Counted from the first letter of the stretch, positions 27,801 to 37,601 are shown. The stretch: DNA of 64,000 bases from an uncultured Lachnospiraceae bacterium (GCA_946566685.1 CAMNXA010000002.1:1-64000), one strand, 5' to 3'. A program made the numbers and translations. Notes: generated from the sequence alone by a model not told the origin.

Positions 27801-29909
27801 TTACCACAGCTGCCTCTTAATCGTTTTCACCGCAGACCGATATACGGCATAAATCAGGCCGCCAATCAGGCCTATGATACACAGGCATATTCCCATAGTC
27901 GCCCACTCTGTCATGACCATCCTGCCATCATTGGCGTACAATATCATGGTAAACAACAGGAACATGGCAGATATGCCCACCAGGGAAGGTACTTTGAAGA
28001 CATTGTTACACTGGCTGCGCACTTCCTTATCCAGATAAGCCGGCGATGCCCCGAGTTTCTTTAAATCATCAAAGATATAGCGGTTATTCAGTGCAATACT
28101 CTGGCAGCGTGTATAGCACACCACCATCGCCGTAATCATGCACACAATAAAGATAAAGAGGAACATCATAAACATCACGGCCATATTCCGCAGATAATCG
28201 TTCTGATTCAGGATCCGAAAGTCCGGCTGATACACCCAAAAGGATCTGAACGCAAAGGAATCCGCCGATTCATAACGGATGACCACAAAGTCGTCCGTAT
28301 CCACCCAATACTCTTTACCCGCCTCATTCTCCCTGATCTTCTGCACCCGGTCATAGTAAGAAAGCCGTTCGCAGGTCTCGTCAAAGGACGACACGAATAG
28401 ATGATAAAAGGCATTGGCAAAGGGATAGGAATCCTCCCCGTCCACATTAAACGCAACGTATCGCCCTCTCCAGTCATCCGTCAGGCCCTCAGAAATCCGG
28501 GCATAATCCTCATTGTCAAGAACACAGCACGTGATACTCCCTTCCACCAGAAGATTATAATGCAGGTAGCCGGCAAACTCGGTGTCAAGCTGCCTGCGTG
28601 TCACCATATTGGTAAATTCCTTTGCCGTTTCGTCCGTAGCCAGCGCAGTTTCTTCCTGATTCGTAAGATTGAGATAGGTTCCCGGCTTCACATCGACCTC
28701 CTGCCCGGTAAGTACCCTGTAGGCATCTTCAGAAAGCACCTTGGCTTCACTTTTCATGGGCACATATTCGATATGATAATGCTGTCCGTCCTCCTCAATT
28801 GCAGAGTCCCCGCCCATTCCCAAAGTGACATAATCACACTCCGTCCACTCCTGAAACGACAGGCCGTATTCCCTGCCAAGCGCTTCCACTTCCTCCCTGT
28901 CCGGCACATCCTGATCTGCCTGATACTTATAGAAATAATCATAGGGCTGGGATGCGTAGCGAAACATGGCCGAAATGCCATTGGCAGGCAGATAAAAGAT
29001 TGCAAAGCATCCTCCGGCAATCAACAGCGTGATCACCAGCATATTATTGACTGTCTGTTTGCCCTGAAATTTCATCATGCTTCTGGAAATGATATTTTTA
29101 TAAGGATTCTTCTTACGACTCTTCCAGCCGTGTACCACCGTATGCAGCATGACCATATAAAGTCCCACAAAGACAGGCGCATACAGCACGCTCATCCATT
29201 CCTGCGGATGGGTATGAAACCATCTATCACACGCCACCGGCGCTCCATATCCCAGCACAGCGCCTGTAAGAAGCACCAGAACTCCCACCGGGCCGCACCA
29301 TCTGCCCAGTTCTTTCACAGGCTCATTGATATGTTCTTCCCGGATCACTTCCATAATATTGGTTCTCTTCAGATACCGCCACGCCGTCAGACAGGCAAAT
29401 CCCACCACCAGAAGCAGAAACGCCAGGGATACGAGCAGGCATTTGAAGTCAAAAGTAAGTACCATGTCTGAACTGTCCACCAGGAGCAGCCGAAAAGCAT
29501 GCCAGATTATCCACACCAGGGGGAAACCGGCAATCGTACCCGCCACAGCAGACACACCGCATAAAACAATCACTTCCCGAAACAATCCCGGCGCCAGCCG
29601 TCTTCTGGAAGCGCCAAGCGCCATCAGGATGCCAAGCTGCCCGGACTTATGTCTAAAGAACAACCCCAACGCGTAGATGGTAAAGACCACGCACCCCATC
29701 AGGGTCATCACAAAGATCATATACATCTGCTTCCGGCTGTCGCCGCCCTCCGGGAACACATTCTGCACCGTGGGCGAGAGCATCAGCGCAGAATACGCCG
29801 ATATGATCATCAATGCCATAAAATTACAAAACAGGTAGAGCCGCGACTGCTTTCTGTCAGCCCTTTGCAGCTTCTGTTCCATTTGTTTCATATTCTTTAC
29901 CTGACTCAT
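27801..29909 (-). CDS. FtsX-family ABC transporter permease (BceB-like)
   Basis: The 702-aa membrane protein has FtsX-type permease cores at both ends and an external domain of roughly 220 residues in between (about 310-540). The first core carries LGILMALGASRRRLAPG and the last four helices are at the C-terminus. This layout fits BceB/VraG-type permeases that sense or remove peptide antibiotics. Its ATPase is encoded immediately upstream, and a LytTR/GHKL two-component system is divergent. The ATG at 29909 has AGGAGG 7 bases upstream; a GTG just before it is less likely. Role in antimicrobial peptide resistance is inferred from the family. Confidence 0.85.
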   Translation of the reverse strand: MSQVKNMKQMEQKLQRADRKQSRLYLFCNFMALMIISAYSALMLSPTVQNVFPEGGDSRKQMYMIFVMTLMGCVVFTIYALGLFFRHKSGQLGILMALGASRRRLAPGLFREVIVLCGVSAVAGTIAGFPLVWIIWHAFRLLLVDSSDMVLTFDFKCLLVSLAFLLLVVGFACLTAWRYLKRTNIMEVIREEHINEPVKELGRWCGPVGVLVLLTGAVLGYGAPVACDRWFHTHPQEWMSVLYAPVFVGLYMVMLHTVVHGWKSRKKNPYKNIISRSMMKFQGKQTVNNMLVITLLIAGGCFAIFYLPANGISAMFRYASQPYDYFYKYQADQDVPDREEVEALGREYGLSFQEWTECDYVTLGMGGDSAIEEDGQHYHIEYVPMKSEAKVLSEDAYRVLTGQEVDVKPGTYLNLTNQEETALATDETAKEFTNMVTRRQLDTEFAGYLHYNLLVEGSITCCVLDNEDYARISEGLTDDWRGRYVAFNVDGEDSYPFANAFYHLFVSSFDETCERLSYYDRVQKIRENEAGKEYWVDTDDFVVIRYESADSFAFRSFWVYQPDFRILNQNDYLRNMAVMFMMFLFIFIVCMITAMVVCYTRCQSIALNNRYIFDDLKKLGASPAYLDKEVRSQCNNVFKVPSLVGISAMFLLFTMILYANDGRMVMTEWATMGICLCIIGLIGGLIYAVYRSAVKTIKRQLW

Positions 29910-29945
29910 CACAAAACCTCCTGCTTTTTCATTCCTACAATATCA

Positions 29946-30680
29946 TCAGCGCATTTCCTTGATCGCATCCAACAGTCGATCCTGGAACATGCTGCGGTCC
30001 TCACCCTTTTCCATCTGGCGATATATGGCGCCGTCTTTCAACAAAATGACCCTGTCACAAAAAGACGCCGCAAAACTGTCGTGTGTGACCATAAAGATAG
30101 TCGCGTTCATCTGCTCCTTGGCATGGTTGAAGGTTTCGATCACGGCCCGGCTGGATTTGGAATCCAGATTGCCGGTAGGCTCGTCTGCCAAAATGATCAG
30201 CGGATTGTTGATCAGGCTGCGGGCCACTGCCGCGCGCTGTTTCTCACCGCCGGATATCTCCGCCGGATATTTATCCAGGATATGTCCGATCCCGAACATG
30301 GATGCCAACTGCTCTGCCAGCTTCTCAGCCTCCCTTTCTACCTTTCCCTGCACGATGCGGGGCACCAGAATATTTTCCCGGATGGTAAGTCCGTCCAGAA
30401 GCATGAAATCCTGAAATACAAAGCCGATCTTCGTGTTTCTGACACTGGCAAGGGCATCCTCATTCATGCCCGCCAGTTCCATACCGCCCAGCCTGATATT
30501 TCCTTTATCAAAAGGAACATAACAGGAAATACAGTTTAACAGGGTGGTCTTGCCGGAACCGGAAGGGCCCATGACCGCCACAAACTCTCCCTGCGCCACA
30601 TGAAAATCAATCCCCTTTAACACTTCATACCTGTTCTTACCTGATTCATAAGATTTGTAAAGTTCTTTTACATATAACAT
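29946..30680 (-). CDS. ABC transporter ATPase of MacB/BceA type
   Basis: The 244-aa ATPase has Walker A GPSGSGKTT, signature ISGGEKQRAAVARSL, Walker B IILADEPTGNLD and H-loop VTHD. It belongs to the group that pairs with FtsX-type permeases, and it precedes such a permease by 36 bases. An AGGAGG lies 8 bases before the ATG. It is transcribed divergently from the LytTR regulator, whose direct-repeat motifs fall in the shared 240-base gap. Confidence 0.92.
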   Translation of the reverse strand: MLYVKELYKSYESGKNRYEVLKGIDFHVAQGEFVAVMGPSGSGKTTLLNCISCYVPFDKGNIRLGGMELAGMNEDALASVRNTKIGFVFQDFMLLDGLTIRENILVPRIVQGKVEREAEKLAEQLASMFGIGHILDKYPAEISGGEKQRAAVARSLINNPLIILADEPTGNLDSKSSRAVIETFNHAKEQMNATIFMVTHDSFAASFCDRVILLKDGAIYRQMEKGEDRSMFQDRLLDAIKEMR

Positions 30681-30767
30681 GTCTGTTTCCTCCTTTTACC
30701 TGCTCTGCTATGACCATAACACAAAATCTTACTCCCAAAAGGGAGGCTGTCATTTCTGACAGTCTGC

Positions 30768-30830
30768 ATGTAATGTTTGGAGGGCTTTTACGTGAAATGT
30801 AAAATTTGGGCGGGTGAAATGTAATGTTTG
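30768..30830. promoter_or_regulatory. Direct repeats in the ABC/LytTR divergent promoter region
   Basis: GTGAAATGTAA occurs exactly at 30792-30802 and 30814-30824, a spacing of 22 bases (two helical turns). ATGTAATGTTTG occurs exactly at 30768-30779 and 30819-30830. LytTR regulators bind pairs of about 9-bp direct repeats spaced near 21-22 bases, so this is a likely binding site of the regulator encoded at 30921. CTGTCA-TTTC-TGACAG just upstream (30747-30762) is a small hairpin. Confidence 0.6.
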
Positions 30831-30920
30831 ACATCAGGGCATGAGATTGTGCCTTAAACAGCACACTAAAATATGATAAGATAATTTGGAAGCACACATA
30901 AGGAAAAGGAGACTTCCCGC

Positions 30921-31637
30921 ATGTTACGAATCGCAATCTGTGATGATGAAATGGAGGCAAGGGACGCCCTGCGCATCCAGCTGGAAAAACTGATGATCGA
31001 GGACGCCGAGGAGATTATCTACGAATTTTCTTCCGGCACAAGCGCCGCCTCATGGCTCAGTAAGCATCCGGGCGAGATAGACCTGCTTTTTCTGGATGTG
31101 GAGATGAAGGGTTTAAACGGCATGGAAACTGCCGAGAAGATCAGAACCTTTGATGAGCATCTGAACATTGTCTTTGTGACCGGCTATTCCGATTATGTCT
31201 TTGACGGCTATCATGTAGGCGCCCTGGATTATCTGATCAAACCCGCCACGGAAGAAAAACTGCGGCAGCTCCTTGGACGGGTACGCACAAAAACAGCCCG
31301 GGAGGAAGCCCTGACTTACACTGTCAAAACCATGGAAGGCACATGGCGTTTCCCTCTGTCTGACATTCTCTATTTCTATTCTGACAAGCGCAAAGTCTCT
31401 CTGGTAACCTCCAGGGGGCAATATGCATTCTATGCCAGACTGGATGAAATAGAGGCACAGCTGTCTCCCCGTTTTATCAGGATTCATCAGCGCTATCTGA
31501 TCAATCCGGCTCACGTTGATTATCTGGGCAGCGATTCTGTCACCATGCACGGACAGACACTTCCATGCAGCAGAAAGTACAGAGAAACCGCTTCTCACAA
31601 AATCGCCAGATCCATGATGGGAGGGTCTCTTATATGA
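30921..31637 (+). CDS. LytTR-family response regulator
   Basis: The 238-aa protein has a receiver domain (CDDEMEARD, phosphoacceptor Asp in LLFLDVEMKGLNG, LIKPATEEKL) and a C-terminal LytTR DNA-binding domain (IRIHQRYLINPAHV, CSRKYRETA). It forms a two-component system with the GHKL kinase whose gene overlaps its stop codon as ATGA. It likely controls the divergent BceAB-like transporter through the direct repeats upstream of both genes. AAGGAG lies 9 bases before the ATG. Confidence 0.92.
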   Translation: MLRIAICDDEMEARDALRIQLEKLMIEDAEEIIYEFSSGTSAASWLSKHPGEIDLLFLDVEMKGLNGMETAEKIRTFDEHLNIVFVTGYSDYVFDGYHVGALDYLIKPATEEKLRQLLGRVRTKTAREEALTYTVKTMEGTWRFPLSDILYFYSDKRKVSLVTSRGQYAFYARLDEIEAQLSPRFIRIHQRYLINPAHVDYLGSDSVTMHGQTLPCSRKYRETASHKIARSMMGGSLI

Positions 31638-32932
31638 TAACCGCATTAAAATTCCTTCATGCAGCCGCAATCCTTTCTTCTGCCTGGCTGCTGATGCATA
31701 CCATGTCATACCTGATTGAAATTACCCCCAAAAAGCCCGGACGTCTTCTGCTGTTTGGCGGATGCAGCCTGCTCTGCGGCATGATGATCTTTATTGGTGA
31801 TCCTATTAATATCCTGATCACCACACCGGTTTTTCTGATCGTTGTCCTGTTTACCTGCAAAGGAAGTTTCTGGAAGAGAGTAACAATCGGGCTCCTGTTT
31901 TCCAGCACGATCTTTTCTTTCAACGCCCTGCGGGACAATTATATACACGCTGTCCTCCCCCGGACATTCTATCAGGCAGAACACGGATACACCGTTTCCT
32001 GCCTGTTCATTCTGCCATTTGCGATCATATTGTATCTTTGTACCCGCAAACTTACCCCTGAAAAGGATTATACCCTTTCGGACAGCATGTGGCGGCTGCT
32101 GTTTCTCCTTACCATAACGCCCCTGGGGATTGTATTGAATGTGGTTTCCTTATTTCAGCTTTCCGACCAGAATATTAACATTCAGTCTCACCGGGAATAT
32201 GCCGTCTTGCTCCTCATCGCCCTGCTCGCCTTCATCAGTATACTCTGGTGTGTCACCGTATTGGCCAGACAGCAGGACCTGGAACGGCAAAGCATGTTTA
32301 CAGAAATCAACCGCAAATATTACGAAGCCATGGAACAACAGCATTTTGAAATCCGGCGGCTGAAACATGACCTTGCCAACCACATTCAGGTATTGTCCTC
32401 CCTGCCTGAAGACAAGCGGAAGTCTTATGCCCAGGAACTTGCCGGCAATACTGCATTTACACAATCCTTTGCATACTGCGGGGATCCCACGGTCAATGCC
32501 GTGCTGACAGTGAAAAGGAGTATCCTGGAGCGGTGTCACATCTGCACAAAAATGGACATAGAAATCCCCGCCCAGCTTCCCTATCATAAGACCGATCTCT
32601 GCGCCCTCTACGCCAATGCTCTGGACAATGCCATAGATGCCTGCATGAAATTGGAGGAAACAAAGCGGGAAATTACCCTGAAAAGCAAGGCCGGCAGGGG
32701 CATACTCTGTCTGGAAATCAGTAACCCGGCACCGGATGCTGTCACAACATCCGAAAAGTCATCCGGATCCCTCCTGCTGTTTCCCACCTCCAAGCCTGAC
32801 AAAACAAATCATGGTTTCGGGCTGAAAAGTATGCAGGAGATTGTAAAGCGCTATCACGGCCATATGGAGATCAGGACCGAAGATCAGGTCTTTGATCTGT
32901 TTCTGTATCTTCCGCTGACAGAGTATCAATAA
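31634..32932 (+). CDS. GHKL sensor histidine kinase (AgrC-like)
   Basis: The 432-aa protein has six or seven predicted membrane helices (about residues 1-215), then a cytoplasmic kinase of the GHKL type with RRLKHDLANHIQVL (phosphorylated His), the N box ALYANALDNAIDAC and the G box HGFGLKSM. Such kinases often detect peptides. Its start overlaps the response regulator stop and has GGGAGGG upstream. The last 62 bases overlap the convergent diguanylate cyclase gene. Confidence 0.9.
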   Translation: MITALKFLHAAAILSSAWLLMHTMSYLIEITPKKPGRLLLFGGCSLLCGMMIFIGDPINILITTPVFLIVVLFTCKGSFWKRVTIGLLFSSTIFSFNALRDNYIHAVLPRTFYQAEHGYTVSCLFILPFAIILYLCTRKLTPEKDYTLSDSMWRLLFLLTITPLGIVLNVVSLFQLSDQNINIQSHREYAVLLLIALLAFISILWCVTVLARQQDLERQSMFTEINRKYYEAMEQQHFEIRRLKHDLANHIQVLSSLPEDKRKSYAQELAGNTAFTQSFAYCGDPTVNAVLTVKRSILERCHICTKMDIEIPAQLPYHKTDLCALYANALDNAIDACMKLEETKREITLKSKAGRGILCLEISNPAPDAVTTSEKSSGSLLLFPTSKPDKTNHGFGLKSMQEIVKRYHGHMEIRTEDQVFDLFLYLPLTEYQ

Positions 32933-34238
32933 GGGAAGATTCTTTACATTTACCCTCATACACAATTCTGTTACGGCCGCTGTTCTTGCCCTCATACAAC
33001 TTCTCATCCGCATCCCGGATCATGTGCTCAATCTTACCCGCATTGCCCTCTGTGATACCGAAGGTCATCGTGATATTAAGGGCTGTATCCCCATATACAA
33101 TAGGGCGGGTACAGATATCTTCCCGCAGTTCTTCCATACAGCCGGCTGCCTCTTCCAACTGCATATTTTCGTATACCACCAGCAGTTCTTCGCCGCCCCA
33201 CCTGGCTGCAAAGCCTTTGCCTTTCATATGCTCTTTTACCCGTGCGGAGATTTCTATCAAGGCCACGTCTCCACATTCATGGCCATACGTATCATTCACT
33301 CTTTTAAAGTGGTCTATGTCTCCCAACGCGACACAGAAGGGAATCCCTTCTCCCCGATATTTTTCGCTTGTCCTTCGCAGCAGATTCTCCCCGCTCCTCC
33401 GATTGTACAAGCCGGTGAGAATGTCCTGTTCCACCAGATTCTGAAGTGCCTTCTGCATCCTGATCAGATAACGGCTCATATCCCCCAGTTCATCTTTCCT
33501 GTTTAAAACATCGTCATCAAATCCCGTATGGAGTTCTCCTTTGGCAATGTTGGCCACAAAAGCCTCTATTGTGCGGATCGCTGTGACAAGTTTGTTGGAA
33601 AACTGAACCGTCACAAAGCACACCACAAGCATCGTAAGAATACCGAATGTAATAATCGGATTCAGCGAATCAAAAACCAGTTTTTCCACTTCTGCGGAAG
33701 GTTTCCCGAGGAAAATCATGCCGATACAGGTGCCGTCAGACGCATAAAGCGGCTCATAATAAGAAAAATACTGAACCCCTTCCACAATCGTACTTGTATA
33801 AAACTGCGGATGGCCGCCCTTTAAAACATCCTCAATCACCGTATCGTTCGCCTTTGTCCCGATCGCCCTGACATGATCGCCCGTCTGAATCGTTGTGATC
33901 ACACGGGTATCCCGGCAAAAAATGGTGATATCAACACCTGTCTTTTCCTTAATGGAATCAACGATCGTATCATCACCGTTCAGCACCTGATCCCCTTTCA
34001 TCATGTAGACGGTGCCGTCCTGATCCACTACACGATAATCCCCCTGATAGGCAGTATCATATAAAGTAATGACCGTCTGGCACATATTGACCAGGCCGTC
34101 CTTGACTTCCACACTCATGGATGTGGCAAACCGAGCCGCACTGAATGTGGTGATGACCAATGTCAATATGATAACCGGCAGCATATTCATTTTGAGCAAA
34201 ACCCGGAAAAACCCATTCTTTCTTAATTTCGCTTTCAT
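32871..34238 (-). CDS. Membrane diguanylate cyclase with extracellular sensor domain
   Basis: The 455-aa protein has a membrane helix near residues 15-35, an extracellular single-Cache-like sensor (about 40-190, with GVDITIFCRDTRVITTI), a second helix, a HAMP-like linker and a GGDEF domain. The active-site loop reads RWGGEEL, a functional variant of GGDEF, and DIDHFKRVNDTYGH is intact, so it should make cyclic di-GMP. The RxxD inhibitory site five residues before the loop is absent (GKGF instead). The ATG at 34238 has GGGAG about 9 bases upstream. Its 3' end overlaps the convergent kinase gene. Confidence 0.88.
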   Translation of the reverse strand: MKAKLRKNGFFRVLLKMNMLPVIILTLVITTFSAARFATSMSVEVKDGLVNMCQTVITLYDTAYQGDYRVVDQDGTVYMMKGDQVLNGDDTIVDSIKEKTGVDITIFCRDTRVITTIQTGDHVRAIGTKANDTVIEDVLKGGHPQFYTSTIVEGVQYFSYYEPLYASDGTCIGMIFLGKPSAEVEKLVFDSLNPIITFGILTMLVVCFVTVQFSNKLVTAIRTIEAFVANIAKGELHTGFDDDVLNRKDELGDMSRYLIRMQKALQNLVEQDILTGLYNRRSGENLLRRTSEKYRGEGIPFCVALGDIDHFKRVNDTYGHECGDVALIEISARVKEHMKGKGFAARWGGEELLVVYENMQLEEAAGCMEELREDICTRPIVYGDTALNITMTFGITEGNAGKIEHMIRDADEKLYEGKNSGRNRIVYEGKCKESSLIDTLSAEDTETDQRPDLRS

Positions 34239-34383
34239 GTACAATTCTCCCAAGACTGAAAATCCAAAGATGTGTATTTGCCTGCAATATAGCGCGCTAT
34301 ACAACGTATTTATTATACATGAAAGGAATTAAAATTGTAACCCTTGGAATACATTGCACTTTTTATGGTATATTTTGTGCGTT

Positions 34384-34403
34384 TTCCCCCTTTGGAGGGG
34401 GAA
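34384..34403 (-). terminator. Hairpin after the repeat lipoprotein gene
   Basis: TTCCCCC (34384-34390) and GGGGGAA (34397-34403) pair around a 6-base loop. On the minus strand it follows the lipoprotein stop by about 40 bases. A second small stem (GGGTAG with CTACCC) lies between. The T run is poor. Confidence 0.5.
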
Positions 34404-34442
34404 TCTCGCTTTACAATTCAGGCGGGTAGCCCGTTGGCCGCA

Positions 34443-35183
34443 CTACCCTATTGCGTTCGCAATCACCTGAAGCCCTTCCAGCATACTCTGCATTGCTTCA
34501 TTGAATTCTACTGCGTCAGCCTCTGTGAGGGATTCCTGTTCTATGTTGCCCATCTCCTCAAGAGTTGCAGCCGCCTGTGTCATTAAGTCTTCAATCTCTG
34601 CATTTGCCTCTACTTCATCACTGTTATATGCCTCTGCTACTGCATTATAAACCTCTGTCAATGTCTGGTAATTCTCCTGTAAAATTGCGAATGTTTCATC
34701 CGATACCATGTCTCCCTCTGCACCATCCGCAATCTCCATGCCGTCTACCAGATCAGAAAGCCCATCCAGGATATCAACCATTGCCTGGTTCAATGTCTCT
34801 GCATCCTCTTCCGTAATGCTGTCCTGCGTGATCTCTCCCATCTCATCGATCACCTCAGCCGCCAGGAGCATCGCTTCCTCAATATCAGCATTTGCCGCAA
34901 TTTCATCGCTGCTATATAAATCCAATACCGCATCATAACATTCCGACATCAGCTGAAAATTTTCCTGTAATTCTGCGAATGTCTCATCCGACACCATTTC
35001 GTCCTCTGACGTCCCCGCTGCCTCTTCTTTCGCAGGTGCCGGCTCTTCTGCCGGTGCCGGTGTTTCTACCGGTGTCGCCTCCACCGGAGCCGATGTCTCC
35101 CTGCTTTTGTCTGCACCACACCCCATTAATAAAAACGATGCAGTGGTAACTGCCAGGATAGCTGTTAAAATTCTCTTTTTCAT
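34443..35183 (-). CDS. Lipoprotein with two copies of an acidic helical repeat domain
   Basis: The 246-aa product has a lipoprotein signal (SFLLMGC), a Pro/Glu/Ala linker, then two closely related units of about 80 residues. Each starts MVSDETFA-x-LQENFQ or LQENYQ and continues with AVLDLYSSDE or AVAEAYNSDE, EEMG or DEMG, and SITEEDAE or SLTEADAV. The units are acidic and helical and come from an internal duplication. I do not recognise the domain. The ATG at 35183 has AAGGAG upstream. It probably sits on the outer face of the membrane; a binding role is a guess. Confidence 0.75.
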   Translation of the reverse strand: MKKRILTAILAVTTASFLLMGCGADKSRETSAPVEATPVETPAPAEEPAPAKEEAAGTSEDEMVSDETFAELQENFQLMSECYDAVLDLYSSDEIAANADIEEAMLLAAEVIDEMGEITQDSITEEDAETLNQAMVDILDGLSDLVDGMEIADGAEGDMVSDETFAILQENYQTLTEVYNAVAEAYNSDEVEANAEIEDLMTQAAATLEEMGNIEQESLTEADAVEFNEAMQSMLEGLQVIANAIG

Positions 35184-35335
35184 GTCTCCACTCCTTTTCA
35201 TTCATTGTCAGCCCGCACTTATGAAATGATTTCATAACCTGCCATTGCTGTTTATGTAGTGTATCGTAACAATTCCCGAAAAAGAATGTGATGTCATAAA
35301 TCGTCCCTGAACGAAAATGAATCGCCCGTATCTGC

Positions 35336-36605
35336 TCAGATCAATATTCGTAAGATGAACCTATCCTCATCAGCCACAAAGGAATACATCCCTTCGTAAC
35401 GTTCTACTACCGCACAGATACTGCGTACCCCAATCCCATGTCCCGGGCTGTCCGTAACCGGAAGATTGTGATTAAACTCCACCCGCTCTGTACAGGAATT
35501 TGCAAACTGCATAAAGAGCTGTTCGCCCTTTTCATACGCTGATACCTCAATCGATGCAGACAATCCTTTTTCCTTACATTTCTGACAGGCATGCAGGGCA
35601 TTTTCGAGCGCGTTGGACAACAGCACACACAGATCACTCTCAGATATTGATATATCCTGCGAAATTCCGGTTTCAATCCTGATCGTGATACCGCAGTCCT
35701 CAGCCCGCCTGACAAAAGCGGAAAATATCAGGTTGGCCGCTTCGTTTGCACAAAAATTGATCACCTGATTGGATTCAATTGCCGAATCAATTTCATGGAT
35801 ATACGCTTGTGCCCGGTCTAATTGCCCATTTTCCATGCAGGAAGAAAGATATTGCATGTGATGGCGCAAGTCATGTCTATAGGCCTTCATCTTTTGCCAG
35901 GACTCCCGCAATGTCTCAATCTCACGGATTGCCTGCGTTACCTGAAGATTCAAGATTTGCTGTGTCTGTTCCATATGGGTGCGTATCCGTCCCTCCCTGG
36001 AGGCATGAACCACAAATATGATATATGCCGCGCTGCACACAAAAGGCATAAATTCCACAGCCGCCAGGACCCCCCTGCAAGAGCAGATCCGTGTAGATAC
36101 GCGTCAGATAATCAAACCCATAATACAGCGCCGGTACCAGTCCAAGTTGCAGTTGTACAGATTTTGCAGAATGGGAGAATGCGCGCACAGACGGCGCAGC
36201 CAAACGTAATATAAGCAATAATATAGGTAAAGTCACAAATAATTCAATGGTATCCTGCATGACAGAATCGCCTGCAAATATGGCCACGATCAGCAACGCC
36301 AGCCATCTGCGGATCTGACAGCAAAGATATGCAATCATAACCGCAATGGCAGACCAAAGATACTTTCTGCTGAGAATACTCAACAGCACGATCAACGGCA
36401 GGTGCATGAGAAACGGATAGATATACGCCACAATATCAGAAGCAATCCCAAAATAGACAATTCCCTGAAATATAAAAATCACAGTCATGCCGCCTGCCAT
36501 GAACAGCGTCTTTTTTCTTGTCCACTGGATATCGCAAAAAGCCACGGATAAGATCATGCCAAAAATGCCTACCGCAAAGAGATTGATCAGATAGATATCA
36601 CTCAC
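35336..36605 (-). pseudogene. GHKL sensor histidine kinase gene split by a +1 frameshift
   Basis: The 5' part encodes about six membrane helices (YLINLFAVGIFGMILSVAF onward). The 3' part encodes a GHKL kinase with KAYRHDLRHHMQYL (His), the N box LLSNALENALHAC and the G box GHGIGVRSI. The two frames join if one G is removed from the G6 run (C6 on the plus strand, 36070-36075), giving DLLLQGVLAAVEFMPF. This is a real frameshift, a slippage-prone site or an assembly error. The start is a GTG at 36605 that overlaps the regulator TGA as GTGA. With the regulator upstream it forms an AgrA/AgrC-like pair. Confidence 0.8.
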
Positions 36606-37339
36606 AGCATCAATACCTGCTTTCGTCTGAATGAATACGCAAGAAACTGGTTTTTGACCTGGGTACACCTGCCATGCGGAATCGGAATCTCCACCTGATT
36701 ATCCATCCTGATCACCTTATTGGAAATACTGCTGATATACTCCATATTCACTAAAAAGGAACGGTGCGGCCTCAAAAAATTCTCATGCGGCGCGAGTTTC
36801 ATACATAATTCATCCATGCACCCGACACTCTCCAGCACCTTTCCATTTTCCAGATGAAACATTATTGTCCGTCCGATTACTTCGCAATAGATCAGCTTTT
36901 CCAGCTGAATTCGCGTAACCCCGTTTTTGCGCCGCAAGATCAGACTGCAATGCTGCTCCCGTTCACATACTGCAATAGCAGAATCCATTAATTGAAAAAA
37001 GTTCTCTGTGCAAACAGGTTTCATCAGATAAAAATACGCATCCACAGAATAGGATTCCACAGCAAATTCATTCGTAGAGGTCAGAAAAATTATTTTCACG
37101 GTATCATCATATTGCCGGATTTCTTTTGCCACACTGATTCCATCTTCTCCCGGCATGATAATGTCCAAAAACAATATATCCGGGCGCAGTCCCTTTTCTA
37201 TCTCCGCCAGCAATTCCAATGGACTGTAAAAAACTGTGCTTACCATTTCCATCTGATGTTCCAGGCGGTACAGATCCAATAGTCCATTCATTTCATTTAA
37301 CGTATGTAGATCATCATCACAAAACGCAATCTTTATCAT
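36602..37339 (-). CDS. LytTR-family response regulator
   Basis: The 245-aa protein has a receiver domain (FCDDDLHTLNE, Asp in ILFLDIIMPGEDG, LMKPVCTENF) and a LytTR DNA-binding domain (LRPHRSFLVNMEYI, VEIPIPHGRCTQVK). It is closely similar to the first half of the four-domain regulator at 41684-43132, which suggests local duplication. It is co-translated with the frameshifted GHKL kinase. The divergent surface-protein gene is a likely target. A GGAGGGGAG lies about 11 bases before the ATG. Confidence 0.9.
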   Translation of the reverse strand: MIKIAFCDDDLHTLNEMNGLLDLYRLEHQMEMVSTVFYSPLELLAEIEKGLRPDILFLDIIMPGEDGISVAKEIRQYDDTVKIIFLTSTNEFAVESYSVDAYFYLMKPVCTENFFQLMDSAIAVCEREQHCSLILRRKNGVTRIQLEKLIYCEVIGRTIMFHLENGKVLESVGCMDELCMKLAPHENFLRPHRSFLVNMEYISSISNKVIRMDNQVEIPIPHGRCTQVKNQFLAYSFRRKQVLML

Positions 37340-37380
37340 AACAAGAATCGCTCCCCTCCTTTTTCCTGCACGGAATCATA

Positions 37381-37419
37381 CCCCCCCCCCTTGACGCAAA
37401 AGCAACTTTTCATTAGAAT
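37381..37419 (+). promoter_or_regulatory. Sigma-A promoter abutting a C10 tract
   Basis: TTGACG (37391-37396) and TAGAAT (37414-37419) are 17 bases apart. Ten C residues (37381-37390) touch the -35 box directly. The promoter faces the surface-protein gene and leaves a leader of about 175 bases. Confidence 0.65.
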
Positions 37420-37601
37420 AGGCAGTATATTATCAAGGTAGATGATGTTCCGTGTTCCTGAATACTGTACCGAAATAAAACCATCCCAAACTGTCAATGG
37501 CGCAAAATGCAGTTCAAAGTACGTGAACAGCATTCTGACCATCGGGGGATTCTTAACACAGATTCTCAAAACAAAACTGCGTAAATGGAGTGTTCCCATA
37601 T

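Noticed and set aside
28401-29471. A 356-codon plus-strand open frame opposite the FtsX-type permease gene
   Set aside because: It is antisense to a clear membrane protein gene and shows no family motif or ribosome site.
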